DNA of 51,288 nt from Nitratiruptor sp. (GTDB lineage Bacteria; Campylobacterota; Campylobacteria; Campylobacterales; Nitratiruptoraceae). A program made the translations under genes and the position numbers. Of this stretch, positions 26,395-33,997 are shown piece after piece. Within the stretch, counting starts at the first letter, position 1, and each line of letters begins with the position of its first letter. The stretch covers positions 1 to 51,288 of the forward strand of contig JALWCE010000151.1 of NCBI GenBank assembly GCA_027036935.1, read 5' to 3'. Below the pieces are notes generated by a model that saw only the letters and a list, made by a program, of their open reading frames with translations, did no database searches and had not been told where the DNA came from.

Positions 26395-26754
26395 TTGAGT
26401 GATGTGAAGTCAGTTATTGACAGAATGAAACAAGTTTTGAAAGTTAACACAAACTCCGAACTTGCCGCAAAACTTGGGACTACTCTATCCAATGTAGATA
26501 ATTGGAAAAAGAGGAAAAGTATCCCAGATAAGTATATTCTTTTGACTTCACAAATGACAGGAGCTAACCAATCCTGGCTTTTGACAGGCCAAGGCTCTAT
26601 GTTTGACCACTCACACGCTTCTCCATCCACGGACACCCCTATAGAAGCCGAGCTTCTCGAAGCCTTTCGCAAGCTTCCCAAAAAGAAGCAAGACTACTAC
26701 TACCACAAAATCAAAGCCGAAGCTCTTGAAGAAGAGCTCAAAAAGAGCGAATGA
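26395..26754 (+). CDS. CI-like HTH repressor without peptidase domain
   Basis: 119 aa; NSELAAKLGTTLSNVDNWKKRKSIPDKYI...WLLTGQGSMF. Confidence 0.8.
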   Translation: MSDVKSVIDRMKQVLKVNTNSELAAKLGTTLSNVDNWKKRKSIPDKYILLTSQMTGANQSWLLTGQGSMFDHSHASPSTDTPIEAELLEAFRKLPKKKQDYYYHKIKAEALEEELKKSE

Positions 26755-26772
26755 CTTTGCAAAGGATAAGCG

Positions 26773-27075
26773 ATGAAACTGCATTACAAAGTTTTCAACC
26801 ACTCGGGCACGCTGCTCGAAACATTTGAAACAGACGCTCAAATAGCGCCGAGAGTTGGAGAAATCATCGTTTTGGACGAAATGGACAACACAACCGAGTT
26901 TATCGTCACGGATGTGCGCCATTTTCCTAAAGACGATTTCATCGAGATCACGTGCGAGAGTTTTTATCGTCAGGGTGGTTACACTCGCTACTACTATCTT
27001 TCTCAAGAATACTGGCTGCCACCAAATGGTGAATTTTATCTATACAACCCAGAGCATCACACGCTTCCGAAATAG
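26773..27075 (+). CDS. hypothetical accessory protein after repressor 1
   Basis: 100 aa, 18 bp downstream of repressor. Confidence 0.5.
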   Translation: MKLHYKVFNHSGTLLETFETDAQIAPRVGEIIVLDEMDNTTEFIVTDVRHFPKDDFIEITCESFYRQGGYTRYYYLSQEYWLPPNGEFYLYNPEHHTLPK

Positions 27076-27205
27076 CCTTGTAGCATTTGCTCTCTGGCTC
27101 GAACTGTAGCAAAGCTTGCGCCGTTCGCAGTTTGTGGTATGCGTCTTTTGCAAGATCGTATGCCGAAAAAACGTTCATAGAACGCTTGCGCAATCTTTCT
27201 TCCAT
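26948..27205 (-). CDS. hypothetical protein downstream of leader 2
   Basis: 85 aa; convergent overlap with the 26773 ORF. Confidence 0.45.
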   Translation of the reverse strand: MEERLRKRSMNVFSAYDLAKDAYHKLRTAQALLQFEPESKCYKAISEACDALGCIDKIHHLVAASILEKDSSSECNHPDDKNSRT

Positions 27206-27246
27206 ACCGAATCCTTTCTATAAGATTTGCCAAGCCGACAACACGT

Positions 27247-27383
27247 TTTTAAAGAACGTACCCACTCAATTACCCTCGTATTTGAACACACACGGCTCAA
27301 ATCGCTACAATTTAATCAGCCCTTAACCCATCTTTCGATAGGATTGGGCTTAAGGTGTTATAAATGGGTATAGGAGAATTATA
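27247..27383 (-). promoter_or_regulatory. early leader copy 2 (boxA-like CGTTCTTTAAAA)
   Basis: Shares TATAATTCTCCTATACCCATTTATAA..CCCAATCCTATCGAAAGATGGGTTAAGGGCTGATTAAATTGTAGCGAT with copy 1. Confidence 0.6.
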
Positions 27384-27406
27384 CACTCATTTTGAGTGAT
27401 AGTCAA
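27378..27406 (-). promoter_or_regulatory. early promoter 2
   Basis: TTGACT-N17-TATAAT; spacer palindrome CACTCA-TTT-TGAGTG. Confidence 0.75.
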
Positions 27407-27423
27407 GTGTATGAGGGTGCTAT

Positions 27424-27828
27424 ATGAAAAAAATTACTCCCATTTTGCAAAGAATAAAGAATCTATTACACGCTAAGACAGATAAAGAAATGGCCGAAAA
27501 ATGGGGGATAAGCTATTCTACTTTAGATACTTGGAAAAACAGAGATAAAATTCCTGAAAAAAGATTACTTGATTTTTCTCTCAAATATGGAGTATCTTTC
27601 GATTGGCTCTTAACCGGCAAAGGCGAACCATTTCCCACTTCTACCAACATCAACATCGTAGAAGAGCAACAAGACAAAGAAAATACCACCAACTCCTCAC
27701 ATAACACACCTCCTAAGCTTGATAAAGAATTTGAAGTGATTTGCGAATATCTCAAAGACCTGGACAGATCCAAACGCAAAAAAGTGCTCAAATACATCTT
27801 GGAATTGAGCGATAATGGGGATGAGTAG
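27424..27828 (+). CDS. CI-like HTH repressor without peptidase domain
   Basis: 134 aa; DKEMAEKWGISYSTLDTWKNRDKIPEKRL...FDWLLTGKGEPF. Confidence 0.8.
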   Translation: MKKITPILQRIKNLLHAKTDKEMAEKWGISYSTLDTWKNRDKIPEKRLLDFSLKYGVSFDWLLTGKGEPFPTSTNINIVEEQQDKENTTNSSHNTPPKLDKEFEVICEYLKDLDRSKRKKVLKYILELSDNGDE

Positions 27829-27968
27829 TTGCAAATGGGTGCAACTTAATAAGACTATTTATGAAAGTATGGTACAATGTACTAGTTACTAGCATCTTAC
27901 CGGCATCAAAAATAGCGTTTAACGGTGCAAAGCCAAGAAGACTATAAAAGATTTAAAAGAGAGCAAAA

Positions 27969-28163
27969 ATGACAAAAGCGTTGAGACATTTTTGGATCGG
28001 ATTTAGAAACGCTTTCAACGACGATATAAAAAGCTTGAAAAAAGAGATCCCGGTCAAAGAGCTATGGGAGATCTCAAGTAATCTTGATAGAAAGTTTGCA
28101 AAGATAGATGAAAAAACCGCCAAAAAAATCAGAAAGCACATCGACTACCAAGCAGCCTACTAA
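27969..28163 (+). CDS. hypothetical small protein
   Basis: 64 aa; overlaps the DUF2335-like start. Confidence 0.45.
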   Translation: MTKALRHFWIGFRNAFNDDIKSLKKEIPVKELWEISSNLDRKFAKIDEKTAKKIRKHIDYQAAY

Positions 28164-28527
28164 GGTAGAACAAAATCTCAATGTCAATATAACTCCTCAT
28201 GTCTTCGATTCTCTTGCTCGCCTAAGAAAAACCGATCCCGAACTTGCCGAAAAAGCTCTTGAACTTCTTAAGTACGACATAGAAGAGTCGCACAGAGAAA
28301 AACAGGCTCTTTTGCTTCTTGAGCAAAACGAGCAGCAGATGCGCAAAGAAGAACTCCCTTTTCTTCGCAAACACGCCAAAAGAGGTCAAATATTTGCCTT
28401 TATCGTGGCTTTGGCCGGTCTTGGAAGTGCCATCTTTTTTGGATTGCAAGGAATGGAAAAAGCAGCTATTGCAAGCATATTTATTCCACTTGGCACGCTT
28501 GCGGTCCATTTTCTTGGCAAAAAATAG
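28108..28527 (+). CDS. DUF2335-like two-TM membrane protein
   Basis: 139 aa; HAKRGQIFAFIVALAGLGSAIFFGLQGMEKAAIASIFIPLGTLAVHFLGKK. Confidence 0.6.
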   Translation: MKKPPKKSESTSTTKQPTKVEQNLNVNITPHVFDSLARLRKTDPELAEKALELLKYDIEESHREKQALLLLEQNEQQMRKEELPFLRKHAKRGQIFAFIVALAGLGSAIFFGLQGMEKAAIASIFIPLGTLAVHFLGKK

Positions 28528-28538
28528 CCCTCTTGGCT
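28519..28538 (-). terminator. rho-independent terminator (minus strand)
   Basis: Minus AGCC-AAGAG-GGCT-ATTTTTT. Confidence 0.6.
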
Positions 28539-28682
28539 TTGCACCCTCGACAATGAGCTTTCAAAGATCATACCACCCGCAACTGTTTCGGACTTGAGCC
28601 AACTCGGCTCTTTGCCTACAATTTAATCAGAGCTTAAAGCTCCATTCGATAAGATTTGTTATACCTCGTTGCAAGTGGTTAT
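28519..28682 (-). ncRNA. predicted ~165-nt transcript from leader copy 3
   Basis: Consensus promoter, conserved leader, GAGCC/GGCTC hairpin, boxA-like TGATCTTTGAAA, then terminator; no ORF. Confidence 0.5.
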
Positions 28683-28688
28683 AGTGAA

Positions 28689-28717
28689 ATTATAGTGTAT
28701 TATCTTGACTTTGTCAA
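28689..28717 (-). promoter_or_regulatory. early promoter 3
   Basis: TTGACA-N17-TATAAT; dyad TTGAC-TTT-GTCAA over -35 (28705-28717). Confidence 0.7.
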
Positions 28718-28746
28718 TAATTTGGTGAACTATTATCACTTTTAGG

Positions 28747-29406
28747 GTGGCTATGGAAAAGCTAAAAGAAAGAATCAAGTTTCTTAGACAAAAGTTTAAT
28801 ATCCCAAACCAACAATCCCTTGCCGACATTTTAGGCGTTTCGTTAGATAGAGTTAAAAGCATCGAAAGCGGAAGGGTCAAAAAATTACACCCGGAAGAAG
28901 TTGATGTTTTAGTGAAAAAATTTCACCTTTCACCCCACTGGCTCCTCACCGGCGAGGGGGAAATGTATGAGAAGTCTTCCTCGTCTGCCGATCAAGACTC
29001 TATCGAGGTGGAAATCTTATCGGTTCGTCCCAGTGCTGGAGCTGGTTCGAATCTCGAGGCGGTAGATCTCTTCGATAGCGGAGAGAAACTCTACATCGAC
29101 AAGATGCTTTTCAAGAAGCCTCCCAAAGGTAAAATCCGTGCTATGCAGGTAGATGGCTATTCTATGGTCCCGATGCTTTTCCCTGACAGCTGGGTGCTGG
29201 TAGATGAAACAAAAGAGTTTACCGGCGACGGCCTATATGTGATCAATTTCGACAATATCTTGATGGTCAAGCTCTTAGAAATGAATCTCGACACAGGCAA
29301 CCTTTGGGTAAAAAGTGTCAATCCGCAATATGATAGCTGGGAGATAAAGTCAGGCGATCAACGACATTTTGAGATTTTCGGAAAAGTTGTGAGGTGTATC
29401 ATTTAA
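28747..29406 (+). CDS. phage repressor, HTH_XRE + S24 peptidase-like
   Basis: NQQSLADILGVSLDRVKSIESG; SAGAGSN; VDGYSMVPMLFPDSWVLVDE. Confidence 0.85.
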   Translation: MAMEKLKERIKFLRQKFNIPNQQSLADILGVSLDRVKSIESGRVKKLHPEEVDVLVKKFHLSPHWLLTGEGEMYEKSSSSADQDSIEVEILSVRPSAGAGSNLEAVDLFDSGEKLYIDKMLFKKPPKGKIRAMQVDGYSMVPMLFPDSWVLVDETKEFTGDGLYVINFDNILMVKLLEMNLDTGNLWVKSVNPQYDSWEIKSGDQRHFEIFGKVVRCII

Positions 29407-29422
29407 CAATTTAGGATCATAA

Positions 29423-30898
29423 ATGGATTTTGTTTTCTTTATACTTTTCATACTTTCGTTTATCGCTTTAGTAATAGGCCTTTTCAAACCCTCCTTAGTC
29501 CTCAAAAAGCTTCCAAAAGAAACACACAATAGATCCACTGTAGTCAAGCTCTATTTGACTGCCTCTATCTTTTTCTTTTTACTTACCGGCAGCACCGCGG
29601 GGGATGGGTTTTTTTCTGTAAGCACAATGATGCTCTTTGCTCTCTTTATCATCATCGATGGATATTTTTTAAAAGATTATATAGCCACAGGCAATATAAA
29701 GAAGCAGACTTTTGAGCATACAGGTACACAAACCAAGCGACACCAAAAGCCGGAATCGCACGATACTGCAGATGTAGAAATGATTTATCAAAAACCCGAT
29801 GGAGAGATTTCTAAAAGGAGAGTAAAAGTCGAAAAAGTCAACGATGAATATATGAGGGGATTTTGTTTCTTGCGTGGTGGAGAAAGGACATTCAAGCTGG
29901 ATCGTATCTTGGAGCTCAAAGATCTCTCCACCGGTATCGTATATAAAGATCCTGAAGAGATAAAAGACTTCCTTATAGCCTTCTTTCCTTACGAAGAGAT
30001 AATTATCGATACCATCAATTATAATCATACGACATATGCAAATTATATCGATGAAGGATATTTTTACGGGAAAGTAGATGAGGATCTCATTGCAGATGTC
30101 AATCATGACTTTCACATTCTTTACGAAGGAGGAATCGAGTTTGATGCTGTAATCATTAGACTGGGAAAAGAAAAGCTTACCAATAGATACTTCCTCTTGA
30201 TAAGAAATTTGAATAAGGATGCACTCGCTGGACTGTATGTAGATAAAATCATTGAGATGTTTGATTTGGATACGGGCGAGAGCATTCCAGATCCGCAAAA
30301 ATATTTTGATGACATTTATGAAAAAGAGCTCCTAAGGCAACGAGAAAGAGAGCGTAAGCGGATACAAAAAGAAAATATAGAAAAGTTCATAGACGAATAT
30401 AGTGATCTTTTGAAAGCTTTAGTCTATATTGCAAAATGTGATGGCACACTCAATGCAAAGGAAAAAAGTATCTTGATTGAAACTTTAGAAAACTTTGATA
30501 GCAGCATTCAAGATCCTGCCAAAATTATAGACAAAATAGTCAAAAATCACCTCTATTTTACTAGCTACAATTCGTTTGCATACAATATGAAAAAAATAAT
30601 CGATAAATATCCCGAAATAGATTTTTTAGATTACGCTGAAAAGATCATATCCACACAGAAAAAGATACACACTGACGAGCAAAAAATACTTGATTACCTC
30701 ACAAAAGCATACAATCGAGAATATAGCCTCAATTATGAAAAAGAATTCAAAGCCAATCATGGCGTGAAATGTCCACACTGCCATTCGAAGCACACTATCA
30801 AGAAAGGAAAAAGAAAATACAGAGACCACGTCAACCAACGGTATGAATGTCAAGAATGTGGGAAAATATTTTCGATTAAGCAAGAGAAAGAAGATTGA
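29423..30898 (+). CDS. membrane-anchored protein with WYL-like segment, TerB-like domain and C-terminal zinc ribbon
   Basis: N-terminal TMs; YMRGFCFLRGGERTFKLDRILEL; LLKALVYIAKCDGTLNAKEKSILIETLENF; CPHCHSKHTIKKGKRKYRDHVNQRYECQECGKIF. Confidence 0.65.
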   Translation: MDFVFFILFILSFIALVIGLFKPSLVLKKLPKETHNRSTVVKLYLTASIFFFLLTGSTAGDGFFSVSTMMLFALFIIIDGYFLKDYIATGNIKKQTFEHTGTQTKRHQKPESHDTADVEMIYQKPDGEISKRRVKVEKVNDEYMRGFCFLRGGERTFKLDRILELKDLSTGIVYKDPEEIKDFLIAFFPYEEIIIDTINYNHTTYANYIDEGYFYGKVDEDLIADVNHDFHILYEGGIEFDAVIIRLGKEKLTNRYFLLIRNLNKDALAGLYVDKIIEMFDLDTGESIPDPQKYFDDIYEKELLRQRERERKRIQKENIEKFIDEYSDLLKALVYIAKCDGTLNAKEKSILIETLENFDSSIQDPAKIIDKIVKNHLYFTSYNSFAYNMKKIIDKYPEIDFLDYAEKIISTQKKIHTDEQKILDYLTKAYNREYSLNYEKEFKANHGVKCPHCHSKHTIKKGKRKYRDHVNQRYECQECGKIFSIKQEKED

Positions 30899-30927
30899 TG
30901 AGCAGACTATAATTATAAAGGATATTG

Positions 30928-31425
30928 ATGTTAACACAAGATGAGTTTTTTCTCATTATCCGCGAACAAAAATACATTCTAGATACTATTACTTTAGGCG
31001 GGTTTATGAAAAATAATTTCGAGTTACACTTTGTCGACGAGAGTTACGATTTCTATAACCTCACATTAGATATACTAAAAAGTGGATCAATCGAAATAAA
31101 GCACACTATCCAAAAACGGGCAAAAACTGCTATTCCAATTTTACGGTTAGACGTAAACGCATACCATACTAACCCGCTCCTAGAAGAAGATCTGATAAAT
31201 TTTCCTATAGATGAGAAGCTTTTAAACTTAATGAAAAGATACAATGGTTACAATTTTAAAAAGGAAACACATCTACATTGCTATATCGAAAATTTTAATG
31301 ATAAGTGGGCCTTTCCTCCTGAAGAATTTGGCTTAATATGCAATAATGAATTTCATGAGAACATTAAAAATTTTTGCACAAAATTTAATATCGAAGCCAC
31401 TATTAGAAACGAGGGCTTGTTTTGA
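30928..31425 (+). CDS. DUF6978-like protein
   Basis: 165 aa; ILRLDVNAYHTNPLL...HLHCYIENFNDKWAFP; coupled to next gene. Confidence 0.55.
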   Translation: MLTQDEFFLIIREQKYILDTITLGGFMKNNFELHFVDESYDFYNLTLDILKSGSIEIKHTIQKRAKTAIPILRLDVNAYHTNPLLEEDLINFPIDEKLLNLMKRYNGYNFKKETHLHCYIENFNDKWAFPPEEFGLICNNEFHENIKNFCTKFNIEATIRNEGLF

Positions 31426-32192
31426 AGACCATACAGCAATTAATTGATACCTATTTACATTATCTCCATGCTAACTTTGATATAGAAAAAGTAGAAAAAA
31501 ATATTTATAAGATAGTAACCCCTTTTTTAGACAGAAGAAATGATAATATAATCTTATATGCAATTCTCAAAAACGAAGGCAAAATAACTCTTACTGACGA
31601 TTCGTATACTCTTGATGATTTACAGCTAAGTGGTATTAACTTCACAAAAAAACGAGAAGAAGAACTTAACAAAATTTTGCTCTCTTATGGAATATTTAGA
31701 AAAAACAACGAACTATTTATAACTACAGATCACAATAGCTTTGCCCAGAAAAAACATAATTTTATACAAGCCTTAATCAGCATAAATGATATGTATTTAC
31801 TCTCAAATGAAAAAATTCAATCATTTTTCTTAGAGGATATACAAAAGTTTTTTGATGAAAAGAGTTTGATATATAGTGAAAACATTTCACTTACAGGAAA
31901 ATCAAAAATAATTCACAAATTTGATTTTTTAATCCCCAAACAAGTGACAAAGTATAAAAAAGAGGCTCTTATCAAAGCCGTTAATTCTCCAAAAACTGAA
32001 AATATGAAGGCAATTCTTTTCTCGTTTCAGGATATTGCTAATACCGGCAGAACAGATAAAGGATTCGTAATATTAAATGACAGCAAAAAAATTAGCGACA
32101 AGATTTATGAAGCATGTGAAAATTATAATATAGTTCCATTGCTATGGAGCCAGATAGAAAAAGATTATGAAAAACTTGGAATAGCAGCTTAA
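31422..32192 (+). CDS. DUF1828/DUF1829 domain protein
   Basis: 256 aa; ITLTDDSYTLDDLQLSGI, HNFIQALISINDMYLL, HKFDFLIPK. Confidence 0.75.
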   Translation: MKTIQQLIDTYLHYLHANFDIEKVEKNIYKIVTPFLDRRNDNIILYAILKNEGKITLTDDSYTLDDLQLSGINFTKKREEELNKILLSYGIFRKNNELFITTDHNSFAQKKHNFIQALISINDMYLLSNEKIQSFFLEDIQKFFDEKSLIYSENISLTGKSKIIHKFDFLIPKQVTKYKKEALIKAVNSPKTENMKAILFSFQDIANTGRTDKGFVILNDSKKISDKIYEACENYNIVPLLWSQIEKDYEKLGIAA

Positions 32193-33415
32193 ACCCTACT
32201 CCCTCCTAAAAACTCCTCCCACCACTCAAGAAGTCGTCTCCGCTCCTCAAAAAAATCACTCCTCATGTATGCCCTTGTGACTTTACTGCCGATTGCGTGT
32301 GCCAATTGCGATTCTATGACTTCTACACTAAATCCATGCTCTTTTTGATGCTCATAACATATGGTTGAAAAGCTCGATCGCCAGCCGTGAGCATTGTGGT
32401 TCGTTATTTCCAGCCTTTTATGGGCCAGATTGAGAGTATTTTCACTAAGATGCTTGCCTATATTCATAGGCGCTGGAAATAGATATTTTGAGCCTTTGTT
32501 GATCTCTTTGGCTTCATTGATAATGTTTTTCAAAGTGTCTGTAAGCGGGAGCCTGAACTCTCTTTTCGTTTTCATCTCGCTTGCAGGGAAGATAATTTTA
32601 TCTTCTTCAATCCATTCTACCTGCAATTTTTGAACATTGCCAGGGCGCAATGCTGTAAGAGCTAAAAATTTTAAAGCAAGCTTGGTGATCTCATAGCCAG
32701 GATAATTATCTAATAGCTTATAAATTTTTCGGATCTCTTTTTCGTTTGTTACGGCCTTAAGATTTCTTTTCTCCGATTTAGGGACGATAGTAGCAAGGTC
32801 AATCATTTCGGGAACATTTTTATCTGTATAATCATTATGTAGAGCGAATTTGAATATCTGCCTCAAAAGGATATGAACTCTTTTTGCAGTCTCACTTTTG
32901 TCTGTATTTTTGGTAGAAGGTGTTTTAACATTTTTGACATCTTTGATTACTTCTATCACGTCTCTTTTAGTGATTGTTCGGATATCTTTTTCGCCCAATT
33001 TTGGTAAAACATAATTTCTGACTCGCACTTTTTGTCTCTCCAAGTGTGTAGATGATAATTCGTGAGACTTTAATGCAAAAAATTCATCCGCTATGTTTTT
33101 TAGAAGATATTTATCGTCTTGCTGAGATTTTTTTGACTTACCTCTTTTTTCCATAACTGGATCTATGTTTTTACGTATAAGCGTTTTGATTTTTTTGAGT
33201 TCCTCTCTTGCTTCGGCTAATGTAACGTCCGGATATTTTCCTATTGTGTAGATCTTCTCTTTGCCACCAAATCTATATTTGATACGGAATGTTTTTGTCC
33301 CATTTGGCTTGATCTCCAAATACAATCCGTCTCCGTCAAAAAGTTTGTAAAGCTTCTCTTTTGGCTTTGCCTTTTTGATTTTACTATCTGTCAAAGGAGG
33401 CACTACTCTGGGCAT
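32189..33415 (-). CDS. P4-type tyrosine integrase (DUF4102 N-terminus)
   Basis: 408 aa; FDGDGLYLEIKPNGTKTFRIKYRFGGKEK; ALTALRPGNV, HGWRSSFST, TRAYMRSDF. Confidence 0.92.
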   Translation of the reverse strand: MPRVVPPLTDSKIKKAKPKEKLYKLFDGDGLYLEIKPNGTKTFRIKYRFGGKEKIYTIGKYPDVTLAEAREELKKIKTLIRKNIDPVMEKRGKSKKSQQDDKYLLKNIADEFFALKSHELSSTHLERQKVRVRNYVLPKLGEKDIRTITKRDVIEVIKDVKNVKTPSTKNTDKSETAKRVHILLRQIFKFALHNDYTDKNVPEMIDLATIVPKSEKRNLKAVTNEKEIRKIYKLLDNYPGYEITKLALKFLALTALRPGNVQKLQVEWIEEDKIIFPASEMKTKREFRLPLTDTLKNIINEAKEINKGSKYLFPAPMNIGKHLSENTLNLAHKRLEITNHNAHGWRSSFSTICYEHQKEHGFSVEVIESQLAHAIGSKVTRAYMRSDFFEERRRLLEWWEEFLGGSRV

Positions 33416-33423
33416 TATCGTCC

Positions 33424-33490
33424 TTTTTAGGGGTATGGATATGCAAAAATAAAATCACTATTCTTATTATACCCCTAAAAATACCCCTAT
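33424..33490. repeat. 13-bp inverted repeat TTTTTAGGGGTAT / ATACCCCTAAAAA plus third ATACCCCTA upstream of int
   Basis: 33424-33436, 33469-33481, 33481-33489. Confidence 0.7.
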
Positions 33491-33505
33491 AGGTTTTTAA
33501 AACAA

Positions 33506-33597
33506 CTGAAATCATCTTAAAGTTAATTTGTGTGAAACTCTGTAATATAGTGGTTTTTAGGAGGATTTAAAGAGATTTCTGAAATCATTCTGAAGTT
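33506..33597. repeat. imperfect 19-bp direct repeats between int and ssrA (candidate integrase arm sites)
   Basis: CTGAAATCATCTTAAAGTT (33506-33524) and CTGAAATCATTCTGAAGTT (33579-33597). Confidence 0.6.
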
Positions 33598-33601
33598 TCA
33601 C

Positions 33602-33974
33602 TGGTGGAGGTGTGGGGAATCGAACCCCAGTCCGAAAACAACCCGCCATAGGCCTCTACGTGCGTAGTAGCGCTGATCAATCTCGATCACAGCGGGCTCA
33701 GCGCCCAAAGCCTGCTGCAATCCAGCCCGAAAGTGTCGATGCCAGGCTGGGTGACCTGACATCCAAGCCCTCTAGAGGATGACCCCGCAAAACCTAGAGC
33801 CAGAGGGCAGGCTCTAGTGCGAGGGACCCAATGTGGTTAACTTACGCAGCTACTGCGTAAGCGGGTCGGTATTGTGTATTGTTTACGTCTATTTTTTTGA
33901 GGAGTTTTTACGGCGTTCCTCAAGCCGGCACGCAACCTATGACGGACTGCTCCCGTCGAAGCCATGTCACCCCC
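33602..33974 (-). ncRNA. ssrA: tmRNA; tag VNNTQYRPAYAVAA
   Basis: 5' GGGGGTGACATGGCTTCGACGGG, 3' GGGGTTCGATTCCCCACACCTCCACCA; resume codon GTA. Confidence 0.95.
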
Positions 33975-33997
33975 ATATTTGGGGCAACCAGCCAATA

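Larger units (their letters stand above)
21374..33601. mobile_element. ssrA-integrated prophage/integrative element (distal part outside window, interrupted by the Mu-like prophage)
   Basis: P4-type integrase next to the tmRNA 3' end; RecT/exonuclease/CII-like/AlpA-like early genes; phage repressors. Confidence 0.75.

Noticed and set aside
26240-28700. Spaced ~100-bp repeats suggestive of CRISPR-like or IS repeats
   Set aside because: Each copy sits at a consensus promoter beside a repressor; spacing ~1-1.3 kb with genes between, so duplicated leaders fit better
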